Assembly: GCA_002684935.1 (NCBI GenBank)
Contig: NYWC01000064.1
Span: 5,284 to 11,801 of the forward strand
Source of the DNA: Gammaproteobacteria bacterium
GTDB taxonomy: Bacteria; Pseudomonadota; Gammaproteobacteria; Pseudomonadales; Pseudohongiellaceae
DNA length: 6,518 bases
Reading direction: 5' to 3'
Shown here: positions 1 to 6,437 of the stretch, one piece after another
Position numbering within the stretch: position 1 is the stretch's first letter
Layout: every line of letters starts with the position of its first letter
Translations under genes and position numbers: made by a program
The notes under the pieces: model-generated
Told to the model about the DNA's origin: nothing
Seen by the model: the letters and a program-made list of their open reading frames with translations, nothing else
Database searches by the model: none

Positions 1-68
1 AATGTGAATTTCAAAAAAAATTAATTTTGAGAACGGAGGCAGAGAATTGAATGCCCTCAGCCCTCGAG

Positions 69-82
69 AAAGCGAGCGCTTT
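69..82. promoter_or_regulatory. Palindrome just upstream of the GNAT-gene promoter
   Basis: AAAGCG-AG-CGCTTT is a 6-bp inverted repeat with a 2-base centre. It ends seven bases before the proposed -35 box at 90-95. Its placement fits an operator or activator site for the acyltransferase-deacetylase operon. No known regulator motif is recognised, and a single palindrome of this size can arise by chance. Confidence 0.25.
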
Positions 83-89
83 AGATTAT

Positions 90-118
90 TTGATATGACT
101 ATGCGGAACGGAGATAAT
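90..118 (+). promoter_or_regulatory. Sigma70-like promoter for the GNAT/PIG-L operon
   Basis: TTGATA (90-95) and GATAAT (113-118) are separated by exactly 17 bases, and each box matches the sigma70 consensus at five of six positions. Transcription would start near base 125, giving a leader of roughly 45 bases before the proposed start codon at 171. This is the best promoter match noticed in the window. It suggests that the two downstream genes form their own transcription unit rather than the tail of a longer operon, although the window begins too close by to exclude read-through. Confidence 0.55.
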
Positions 119-170
119 CCCAAGCACGCACAAAAACCCTAAAAATCCGGTAATCTGGGGAACTATTGAG

Positions 171-1181
171 TTGAGCAACCGAACTTTACCCAGCCGATGG
201 CAGACGATGGAAGCTGAGCCTGAAGACAGTTCTGCTATCCGTGCTCTATTCGAAAAAGTCTTCGAACATGAAATGTCTGAACGTCACTGGGACTGGAAAT
301 ACCAGCATGGTCGTGGCCAGGGCGTGGTTGTAAAACACGGGGACGAGATAGTTGCTTTCTATGGAGCAGTCAAACGAATCGTTTCTAGTCGAGGGGAACT
401 GACTAATACCTTGCAATGCGTTGACACCATGGTGGATACGAGTCAGCGGGGATCGCTTTCAAAAAAGGGCCCTTACTATCTTGCTGCCACAACTTTTCTG
501 CAATCCTACATCGGTTTTGATAAACCTTACTTATTTGGATATGGATTTCCCAATGCTAGAGTAATGAAGTTAGGTGAAATTCTCGGCGTGCAGGCAGATA
601 TTGGATCTGTAGTGGAGCTGGAATGGCAACCGAAACTCGCTGCGGGATTAACAGGCTCAAGAATTACTCTTGACGCCGGTGAGCATGGTGAGCTGGTGAC
701 AACTTTGTGGAACGCCATGAGTTCAAGTTTAGCAGACCGCATTGTAGTCGTTCGGGATATCGACTACCTACTCTATCGCTATAACGAGAACCCAAGCCAT
801 GAATATCAGGTACACCTTGTGGCATCGGGCAGTGACGATGTGTTGGGGGTGCTAGTGACGCGCAACGCTAATGGAAAATTACTGGTCTTGGATATGGTGG
901 CGCAGCTGGCGAACTACCCCCTGCTCATTAGCTTTGCTCGAGATCTCGCTGCGCGAAGCAGCCTTAGCGCCGTAAGCACCTGGACAGCTGAGCCCGACGT
1001 GGGCTTGTTTGCAAGCAGCGAACCGACGGTAGAAAGTGATAATCGATCGCCTGACTCTGGCGACACTTTAGTAAGAGAAATTGGTGTCAAAATACCTACA
1101 TCGGTATGTTCCCCAGGCCCATCACCGGAGTCCCTGCAAGATGCCTGGTTTCTTTTGGCTGGTGATACAGATTTTTTGTAA
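171..1181 (+). CDS. GNAT-fold N-acyltransferase family protein, two-domain
   Basis: This 336-residue cytoplasmic protein looks like a tandem GNAT acyltransferase of the kind found in polysaccharide and conjugate biosynthesis loci. The first half has an HWDWKY segment (39-44), a strand with VAFYG (61-65) and a QCVDTMVDTSQRG stretch (82-94), which matches the usual central strand running into the acyl-CoA pyrophosphate loop. The loop is degenerate: after R93-G94 the second glycine is missing. The second half has RDIDYLLYRY (195-204), resembling the conserved Asp/Leu/Arg-Tyr motif before the C-terminal GNAT subdomain. No signal peptide or membrane segment is seen. The chosen start is TTG at 171, with GGGGAA (157-162) upstream; ATG at 207 is an alternative with a poorer ribosome site. 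It lies 37 bases before a PIG-L deacetylase on the same strand, suggesting paired deacylation and acylation of one amino group. The substrate is unknown. Confidence 0.7.
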   Translation: MSNRTLPSRWQTMEAEPEDSSAIRALFEKVFEHEMSERHWDWKYQHGRGQGVVVKHGDEIVAFYGAVKRIVSSRGELTNTLQCVDTMVDTSQRGSLSKKGPYYLAATTFLQSYIGFDKPYLFGYGFPNARVMKLGEILGVQADIGSVVELEWQPKLAAGLTGSRITLDAGEHGELVTTLWNAMSSSLADRIVVVRDIDYLLYRYNENPSHEYQVHLVASGSDDVLGVLVTRNANGKLLVLDMVAQLANYPLLISFARDLAARSSLSAVSTWTAEPDVGLFASSEPTVESDNRSPDSGDTLVREIGVKIPTSVCSPGPSPESLQDAWFLLAGDTDFL

Positions 1182-1218
1182 CCCCGGATAATTTCCTGCT
1201 TTGATCAAGGATCAGTTA

Positions 1219-1956
1219 ATGTCGGACATGCACGACGAAACCAGTGTCGTTCCCTACCACACTTCACCATTGCCTATAGGCCCATGGATCGTATTTGCCC
1301 CTCATGCAGATGATGAGACGTTTGGCATGGGTGGAAGTTTACTGCTTGCGCGGGATCAAGGAATCGAAACCCATGTAGTCATAGTGACCGATGGTGCGCT
1401 AGGTGGTGAAGGTGAGAAGGGTGCCATAGTAACTGCTCGTGCAGAAGAGGCTCGGCGCGCTTGCCAGGCCTTGGGAATCAGTCAACTTCATTTTATGGGG
1501 CAACCTGATCGGAGCTTGCAGGTAACGGAAGAGACTACGAATATGGTCACAAAGCTGATAAATCTCAGCAATGCTGCAAGCGTGTTTTTCCCAACACCGT
1601 TGGAGTATCACCCTGATCATCGAGTAACAGCCAACCTAGTTTGGAGCAGCGTAGCTCAGATGGTTGGATTCAAAGGCGACTTATATTCCTATGAAATAAC
1701 TACCCAAGCCCCAATAAATCTGCTGATAGATACTACCGATGTTGCAGCAGAAAAGTACGACGTGGTAAACCTGTACGCCACACAATTAACGCAGTCCAAA
1801 TATCTGGCATTAACTCAGGCTATGGACACTGCGAGGACTTTTACTCTAGCCCTGGATCGCCATGCAGCTGAAGGTTATTTTCATTTTGCCGCAAGAGATG
1901 AAACACTTGAAAGCTACTTGTTAGAAAGCACATCCAAATTCTTTGAGAAAAAGTAA
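1219..1956 (+). CDS. PIG-L/LmbE family zinc-dependent N-deacetylase
   Basis: This is a 245-residue member of the family that removes acetyl groups from N-acetylglucosaminyl conjugates (MshB, BshB and PIG-L are characterised relatives). The N-terminal metal motif is PHADDE (28-33), where family knowledge makes H29 and D32 zinc ligands and D31 the general base. The usual proline after the histidine is alanine. The second motif is YHPDHR (130-135), with H134 the expected third zinc ligand and H131 catalytic. TDGALGG (57-63), R74 to E77, and QPDRSL (95-100) are further family marks. There is no signal peptide, so it is probably cytoplasmic. ATG 1219 is preferred over TTG 1201 because AAGGA at 1207-1211 sits seven bases upstream of it. 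It follows the GNAT gene closely and probably shares its promoter. The natural substrate, for example a lipid-linked amino sugar or a thiol conjugate, cannot be read from the sequence. Confidence 0.88.
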   Translation: MSDMHDETSVVPYHTSPLPIGPWIVFAPHADDETFGMGGSLLLARDQGIETHVVIVTDGALGGEGEKGAIVTARAEEARRACQALGISQLHFMGQPDRSLQVTEETTNMVTKLINLSNAASVFFPTPLEYHPDHRVTANLVWSSVAQMVGFKGDLYSYEITTQAPINLLIDTTDVAAEKYDVVNLYATQLTQSKYLALTQAMDTARTFTLALDRHAAEGYFHFAARDETLESYLLESTSKFFEKK

Positions 1957-2307
1957 CGGGCATATCCACTACAGAAGCGATGTCTATCCTAATTTCGCTG
2001 AAGTCACTGTCGAACGTGCTCTGGTTTTCTCTGATTGCCGAGGGCATTGAGGACTAGACGCAATCCAAGTAATTTACGGATCTGGGGATCACGCTACAGC
2101 AAGGTTACTACCAGGGTAAGCCTTTATAGCAGCGCACACGGAAAGAACAACGACGAGTGATTCAGCCACCCGTGCGATGCTCTGTTTCTCGGGAATGTCG
2201 AGCGGCCGCGTCCCCCTGGCGAGGCCGGGTCGGCCTAGCCGCGGTCAGCACTCTGTTGTAACGCAAGGTCCGGAGCGGAGCACCCTGCCGCAGTCCCAAG
2301 CATCTCA
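1957..2307. other. Convergent intergenic region with a G+C-rich hairpin segment
   Basis: This 351-base gap lies between two converging operons and holds no gene that I can support. The left part has ordinary composition. By my count, bases 2201-2300 are 72% G+C, against about 51% in 2041-2140. Within it, 2218-2240 forms a hairpin: GGC plus AGGCC pairs with GGCCT plus GCC around the loop GGGTC, with one G/A mismatch. Neither strand has a T-run after it, so it is not a standard intrinsic terminator. It could still stop or slow convergent transcripts. Confidence 0.5.
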
Positions 2308-3057
2308 CTACTTTACCACATACTCAGTGATTGGCGGCAGGCCCAGCGAATCAGCCACTTGCCGTATGTGGCTCATTGCCTCTTCCGTGGGGCCAGGATA
2401 CTCACCCACGATTGCCACATTGCCCATGTAACCAATGTCCTCGATGCCTTCAGGCGAACTGAAATACGCACCGAACACGAGACGCCGTAGCCTACTGAAG
2501 AAGCGAGCGCCCTGCTCAAATTCAGGCACGTCATATTGCGAACGGTATGCGATATCTTCAATGATTTTGATCTGTTGTTGCGATGAAGCAGAAACGAAAT
2601 TAGCGTTGAAACGCAATTGGGCTTCGTCATCAAGCCATTGCAAACCATTGATGATATGTACACGATCCCGCTGTTGCGAAGCATAGGGAGCGCTTACCCA
2701 TTCATCGATTACATCGGGTACGCCAACTGCTGTTGCTGATGGGCCTCGTTCATCGGCGGGACAAATTATGTCGCTAAGCACAGCCAACTGATCTCTCTGA
2801 ACATCAGTTAAAGTGAGAGACCAAGGAACAGTGGGATTGGAAATAATTGGGTCGGTGCCATAAGTCGGCCCAGTGATAGCTTCCAGTTCAATCTCAGGCC
2901 AGTGACCTTGAGTTGGTGTGGATGATAACGAGGCTACTTCAGGCTCAGCCGTGTCACATGCTACTGGAATTCCACCCACCATGATGACCGCACCCATCGT
3001 ACCTATGCGCTTGAGGCTTTCACGACGACTCATTTTCGAATTGTAAATAGTACTCAT
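2308..3057 (-). CDS. Gluconate 2-dehydrogenase subunit 3 family protein (Tat-exported small subunit)
   Basis: This 249-residue protein belongs to the small-subunit family that accompanies periplasmic FAD-dependent GMC dehydrogenases. In characterised relatives it acts as a 'hitch-hiker' escort, carrying the folded signal-less catalytic subunit through the Tat pore. The N-terminus shows a twin-arginine motif SRRESLK (10-16), then a hydrophobic stretch ending at IPVAC (30-34). C34 may be lipidated, although proline at -3 is a poor lipobox; D35 follows it. Family marks are the helix LAVLSDIICPADE (91-103), the SATAVGVPDVID segment (107-118) and AYFSSPEGIEDIGYMGN (197-213). ATG 3057 has GGAG (complement of 3068-3071) ten bases upstream. 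ATG at 3033 (M9) is an alternative that would still keep the whole Tat motif. The gene starts 16 bases after the GMC gene ends, so the two are almost certainly co-transcribed and co-exported. Confidence 0.88.
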   Translation of the reverse strand: MSTIYNSKMSRRESLKRIGTMGAVIMVGGIPVACDTAEPEVASLSSTPTQGHWPEIELEAITGPTYGTDPIISNPTVPWSLTLTDVQRDQLAVLSDIICPADERGPSATAVGVPDVIDEWVSAPYASQQRDRVHIINGLQWLDDEAQLRFNANFVSASSQQQIKIIEDIAYRSQYDVPEFEQGARFFSRLRRLVFGAYFSSPEGIEDIGYMGNVAIVGEYPGPTEEAMSHIRQVADSLGLPPITEYVVK

Positions 3058-3073
3058 AGTGTTCGTGCTCCGA

Positions 3074-4756
3074 TTATGCGCTGAGTTGTTCAGCTAGCCG
3101 TGAAGCATTACGCATAGCAAGGGTCAAAATTGTTAAGGTGCAATTCTTGTGGGGGTTGGTAGTAAACACACCACCATCCATAACATAGAGATTGTCCACA
3201 TCCCAAGTTTGCCCCCATTGATTACACACTGAGGTTGCCGGATCGTCCCCCATGCGCGTTGTGCCTACTTCGTGAATAATCTGACCGCCCTCTTCAATCG
3301 CTTCTTCTGCAGTGCGATCCGGGTTATTCACAATGCCGCCCATGGCTTCAATGATTTTTCTTCCCCACTCGAGGCCATGAGCCACCTGATTGATTTCCTG
3401 ATCTGACCACTTCCAATGGAACTTAAGAACCGGAATGCCCCACTGATCAGTAGTGTCTTCATCTATTTCACAATAGCAATCATCACTCACCAACATTTCG
3501 CCGCGAAGAGACAAGCCAATATTGGTGCCGTAGTTGGACCGTATTTCATCTTTAGCATCTTTACCATATCCATCGGCACTTCCAGCAATCCCCATGCCTG
3601 GAGAACCAAATCGAGCGCCAACTTCAAAATGATAACCGCGGCTAAAATTGAGGGTACCCTTCTTTTGGCCCTCGCGATCCCACCAAGGAATGTATAAATG
3701 ATTTCCAGTATGACCATCTTCGTTGTATTTGGGACGATCACGCAAAGCCGGAATGTAACCACTCACTCCAGCACCAAGTGAGTCAGTCAGATTACGTCCA
3801 ACCTCACCACTGCTATTCGCCAAACCATTTGGAAACAATTCACTCTTGGAATTTAGTAACAATCGTGCAGTTTCACAGGCACTGGCAGCAAGAATTATGT
3901 GATCGCCATCGATTCTCATATCTTCGCCATTAGTGCGATTGACGAAAGTAACACCGGATGCCTGACCCTCATCATTGAGATGAACTTCTCTTACCATGGC
4001 ATCGGTTACAATTTTTAGATTGCCACTGCTCATTGCCCAGGGCAGTAGCGAAGTGGTAGTTTGAAATGCAGCACCAATCGAACACCCGCGACCACAAGGT
4101 GTCGCCCATAAACAGGCCTGTCTATCATCCTTGGGCTGCGTCAAAATAGCGCGACGCATAGGCACTGCGGCTATGCCAAGAGATTCGCAAGCGGATTTCA
4201 GTAACAACTCCATTACCCGAGGTTTCGGCGGAGGCAACAAGACGCCATCGCTGGAACTGGGCGTGTCATCCAAACCTGGATTATCACCACAAACGCCGAT
4301 CATCTCTTCACATCGGTCATACCAGGGAGAGATTTCGTCGTAGCCCACCGGCCAATCCATCGCAACGCCATCGAAACTAAAAGGCTTAAAGTCTGCGGGT
4401 GTAAATCGTGGGACCAGCCGGCCCCAATGATTAGTGCGGCCGCCCAGCATGCGCGCTCGCCACCACATAAAGCGGCTGTCTTCCGCTTCTGAATAGGGCT
4501 CTCCGGGCACCTGCCAGCCACCATCGACTGTGGCATCGTAGTAGCCAAAATTCTTGTCCGATGTGCTCACCCCTCTTAATGGTGCTTCATGGCCTTGCTG
4601 AAACATTGGGGTCTCTGTGACTGGGTCGTAATCTCTCCCTGCCTCAAGAAGTAGTACTTTGATACCAGCCTCTGTTAGCACATGAGCAGCCATACCGCCG
4701 CCAGCACCGGAACCAACGATAATTACTTCGTATTCAAACCCTTCGAATGAGGCCAT
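3074..4756 (-). CDS. FAD-dependent GMC-family dehydrogenase, catalytic subunit (sugar or glycoside dehydrogenase type)
   Basis: This 560-residue flavoprotein of the glucose-methanol-choline family should oxidise a sugar hydroxyl and pass electrons onward. The FAD-binding motif GSGAGG (15-20) lies in an N-terminal beta-alpha-beta unit, with E38 in LLLEAG the expected ribose ligand. GGRTNHWG (105-112) is the second flavin-contacting motif. The C-terminal domain has HEVGTTRMG (495-503) and NPHKNCTLTI (534-543), supplying H495 and H536 or N538 as the likely catalytic pair. C215, C221 and C225 (C-x5-C-x3-C) have the spacing I recall for the 3Fe-4S ligands of Burkholderia FAD-glucose dehydrogenase. 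There is no signal peptide; export would depend on the Tat-bearing partner encoded 16 bases downstream. ATG 4756 is chosen because GGAGG (complement of 4761-4765) directly precedes it. An upstream TTG at 4801 would add 15 residues unlike the family. Glucoside 3-dehydrogenase is the favoured role; gluconate, sorbitol or alcohol oxidation are alternatives. Confidence 0.88.
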   Translation of the reverse strand: MASFEGFEYEVIIVGSGAGGGMAAHVLTEAGIKVLLLEAGRDYDPVTETPMFQQGHEAPLRGVSTSDKNFGYYDATVDGGWQVPGEPYSEAEDSRFMWWRARMLGGRTNHWGRLVPRFTPADFKPFSFDGVAMDWPVGYDEISPWYDRCEEMIGVCGDNPGLDDTPSSSDGVLLPPPKPRVMELLLKSACESLGIAAVPMRRAILTQPKDDRQACLWATPCGRGCSIGAAFQTTTSLLPWAMSSGNLKIVTDAMVREVHLNDEGQASGVTFVNRTNGEDMRIDGDHIILAASACETARLLLNSKSELFPNGLANSSGEVGRNLTDSLGAGVSGYIPALRDRPKYNEDGHTGNHLYIPWWDREGQKKGTLNFSRGYHFEVGARFGSPGMGIAGSADGYGKDAKDEIRSNYGTNIGLSLRGEMLVSDDCYCEIDEDTTDQWGIPVLKFHWKWSDQEINQVAHGLEWGRKIIEAMGGIVNNPDRTAEEAIEEGGQIIHEVGTTRMGDDPATSVCNQWGQTWDVDNLYVMDGGVFTTNPHKNCTLTILTLAMRNASRLAEQLSA

Positions 4757-4810
4757 TTTTCCTCCAGACTCTCTATGTGTTCTTCTAGTTTCTTTCTGCA
4801 AACTTATCGA

Positions 4811-4841
4811 GAATAAATTAGCTCGATTCTGCCATTTATTC
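4811..4841. promoter_or_regulatory. Spaced inverted repeat in the divergent intergenic region (possible operator)
   Basis: GAATAAAT (4811-4818) and ATTTATTC (4834-4841) form a perfect 8-bp inverted repeat with a 15-base spacer. The half-sites are 23 bases apart centre to centre, close to two helical turns, as expected for a dimeric regulator. It lies between the two divergent genes, 55 to 85 bases upstream of the dehydrogenase start codon. The half-sites are A+T-rich, so chance is possible. The regulator is not in the window. Confidence 0.3.
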
Positions 4842-4863
4842 CTCTATTTGGGTAATGTAGTTG

Positions 4864-4894
4864 TTGGGAAGTTGCACAAGGAACTATTATAGTT
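4864..4894. promoter_or_regulatory. Candidate overlapping divergent promoters on a 13-bp palindrome
   Basis: On the plus strand TTGGGA (4864-4869) and TATAGT (4888-4893) with an 18-base spacer could drive the DUF1080 gene. On the minus strand an exact TATAAT (complement of 4886-4891) could be the -10 box for the dehydrogenase operon, though its -35 region is poor. Both -10 boxes sit inside the perfect palindrome AACTAT-T-ATAGTT (4882-4894). The arrangement would let one event open or block both promoters, but the -35 boxes are weak and the call is tentative. Confidence 0.33.
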
Positions 4895-4983
4895 AGGGTA
4901 GAGCAGGCTATCCGCCCCAAAGCCACTAAAAGGCGCCATTAGCTGTAAACTTAACAAATAAGGCATTAGAGAATTAGAAAATC

Positions 4984-5718
4984 ATGAATAAGATTAAATC
5001 TTTTTTGGCAGTTGGAATTCTCATTGGCGGTAGCGTAACAACGGCAAGCGCCCAAGAAGTCAATCAATTAACCGACGAAGAGAAGGCTGAGGGCTGGCGC
5101 TTGCTATTTGATGGGACATCAACTGCGGGATGGAAAGGCTATAAACGGGACGATGCACCCGGCACCTGGAATGTAGTCGACGGGAACCTGTTCATGAACG
5201 GCTCCGGACGAGACCGCGATCGCGGAGACTTATTGTTTGCCCAACAGTTTGCTGACTTTCATTTGAAGCTGGAATGGAAAATTTCGGAGGGCGGAAATTC
5301 CGGTATCTTCTATCGCGGCATCGAGGCACCTGAGCTCGATGTTATCTACAAGTCTGCCCCTGAGATGCAGGTGCTGGACAATAACCGGCACCCTGACGCG
5401 AAGATGGGTAGAGACGGAAACCGTACTGCGGGCTCGCTCTATGACTTGATACCACCCCGCCCGCAGAATGTGCGCCCGGTAGGTGAATGGAATAGCGCTG
5501 AGATCCGTGTCGAAAATGGACAAGTGCAACACTATCAAAATGGTGAATTGGTCCTCGAGTTTCAATTAGACACGCAAGCCTGGCGCGATCTAGTAGCCGG
5601 TAGTAAATTCCCCGAGCTAAATCGAAACTGGGTCGATGTGCCCGCGCGCGGTTATATTGGCCTGCAAGACCACAACGACGATGTGTGGTATCGCAGCGTT
5701 AAAATTAGAGAACTCTGA
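4984..5718 (+). CDS. Secreted DUF1080 / 3-keto-disaccharide hydrolase-family protein
   Basis: This 244-residue protein has a Sec signal peptide: a K-rich start, a hydrophobic core (residues 7-18) and a likely cut after ASA at residue 23. The mature part is one DUF1080 domain (PF06439), a concanavalin-like beta-sandwich. Its marks are GWRLLFDGTSTAGWKG (37-52), TWNVVDGNL (61-69), the conserved GGNSGIFYRG (103-112), EMQVLD (127-132), GSLYDL (150-155), GEWN (167-170) and a closing GYIGLQDH strand (223-230). Its length is normal for a single-domain member. Characterised members act on 3-keto-glycosides and 3-keto-disaccharides, releasing the aglycone or second sugar after C3 oxidation. It is transcribed divergently from a GMC dehydrogenase of the glucoside-oxidising type, which fits a shared periplasmic pathway. 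The ribosome site is weak (AGAGAA around 4967-4972, somewhat far upstream), but the signal peptide supports ATG 4984. The exact substrate is unknown. Confidence 0.85.
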   Translation: MNKIKSFLAVGILIGGSVTTASAQEVNQLTDEEKAEGWRLLFDGTSTAGWKGYKRDDAPGTWNVVDGNLFMNGSGRDRDRGDLLFAQQFADFHLKLEWKISEGGNSGIFYRGIEAPELDVIYKSAPEMQVLDNNRHPDAKMGRDGNRTAGSLYDLIPPRPQNVRPVGEWNSAEIRVENGQVQHYQNGELVLEFQLDTQAWRDLVAGSKFPELNRNWVDVPARGYIGLQDHNDDVWYRSVKIREL

Positions 5719-6056
5719 ATAGACTTTGCGAGTTATTTTTAAAGGTTGGATCAGACTAAGCTACGGAAATTTGTTTCGAGTCCCTGCGTCGAATCAGCAC
5801 TACGGTTTAATTTAGCTATTAAAAATTGTCTAACCTTTAGTTCTATTTATGGGCGGTGGGCCGGCACATAGCACTTTTCGGCCTCCAGCAGGCCGATTAC
5901 TGACCGACCACCTTGCCTGGCAGAATGACAACCCTGCTCTATTCATCAAACAACTCAAATAGCGAAGATCGCAGCATCAGCGGTTCTCATGGTTTATCCT
6001 TGGCCAAAAAGTTTTGATTGATATTTAACCAAGTTTCGCGTGAGTGGGCTGAGCAT
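5719..6056. other. Intergenic region between the DUF1080 gene and the rRNA terminator, with foldable segments
   Basis: No gene with recognisable homology is seen in these 338 bases. Two structures stand out. A long-range pairing joins AAAGGTT (5741-5747) plus AGAC (5753-5756) to GTCT plus AACCTTT (5828-5838), with AGCTA/TAGCT (5759-5763, 5813-5817) able to extend it inward. A compact 7-bp hairpin, TCGGCCT-ccagc-AGGCCGA, lies at 5878-5896. Neither ends in a T-run, so no clear intrinsic terminator for the DUF1080 gene is found. A 37-codon reading frame at 5849-5962 has no ribosome site and is not called. Confidence 0.4.
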
Positions 6057-6092
6057 AAAAAACCCCACGCCGCTATGCGGAATGGGGTTTTG
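6057..6092 (-). terminator. Intrinsic terminator of the rRNA operon
   Basis: On the minus strand, just after 5S, AAAACCCCA (complement of 6083-6091) pairs with TGGGGTTTT (complement of 6059-6067). An inner CCGC/GCGG stem (6070-6073, 6077-6080) with a 3-base loop adds stability, and a two-base internal mismatch lies between the stems. The stem runs into six T residues (complement of 6057-6062). The A-run on the other side makes it potentially active in both directions, so it may also stop transcripts from the converging DUF1080 gene. Confidence 0.88.
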
Positions 6093-6098
6093 TATTAG

Positions 6099-6218
6099 AT
6101 GCCTGACAATGACCTACTCTCACATGGGGAAGCCCCACACTACCATCGGCGCTGAGCGGTTTCACTTCTGAGTTCGGTATGGGATCAGGTGGTTCACACT
6201 CGCTATTGTCGTCAGGCA
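6099..6218 (-). rRNA. rrf: 5S ribosomal RNA
   Basis: The minus strand reads TGCCTGACGAC at the 5' end and GTCAGGCAT at the 3' end, giving the closed terminal stem of a 120-base 5S rRNA. Internal hallmarks are CCGAACTCAGAAGTGAAAC (complement of 6159-6177) and GCGCCGATGGTAGTGTGGGG, both nearly identical to gammaproteobacterial 5S. It follows the 23S gene by about 280 bases and precedes an intrinsic terminator, as the last gene of an rRNA operon running leftward. The exact mature ends may differ by one or two bases. Confidence 0.96.
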
Positions 6219-6437
6219 ATTCTGACGATTCCGGGAACAACCACTAGGTATGTACCCTTCATCATGTTCTTAACAATTCGATAAATGAAGAATGTAATCA
6301 GTTTGATTCTAACAAGTTAGTACAAGCTTGGAGCCAATCGGACCTTGTGAGTCCTGTAGTATCCAATATCCATTTGTACTGAAGTAGTTATAGTTGCTTT
6401 TTCATACAACCTCTGGATTCTTACGAAGCTTTTTAAA

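Noticed and set aside
1..30. A+T-rich inverted repeat TCAAAA...TTTTGA at the left edge, possibly the terminator of an upstream gene.
   Set aside because: The stem contains almost no G or C pairs and the upstream sequence is outside the window, so terminator function cannot be supported.
47..142. A 31-codon frame from TTG 47 with GGAGG (35-39) seven bases upstream; an alternative 15-codon frame starts at ATG 51.
   Set aside because: The ribosome site is good, but the best promoter in the region (90-118) lies inside the frame, the two frames compete, and no family is recognised. It might be the leader of an upstream transcript.
2218..2240. Hairpin read as an intrinsic terminator for either converging operon.
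   Set aside because: No T-run follows the stem on either strand; it is reported only as a structure.
2177..2431. An 84-codon plus-strand reading frame.
   Set aside because: Half of it is antisense to the small-subunit gene and the rest lies in the G+C-rich gap, where stop codons are rare by composition. It has no ribosome site and no recognisable domain.
5770..5800. A TTTCGAGTCCCTG segment resembling a tRNA T-arm.
   Set aside because: The bases flanking the T-loop-like part do not pair, and no acceptor, D or anticodon arm can be placed around it.
6264..6282. TTCTTAACAA, similar to a boxA antitermination site, in the rRNA spacer.
   Set aside because: It lies on the strand opposite to rRNA transcription, so it would not be present as boxA in the transcript.
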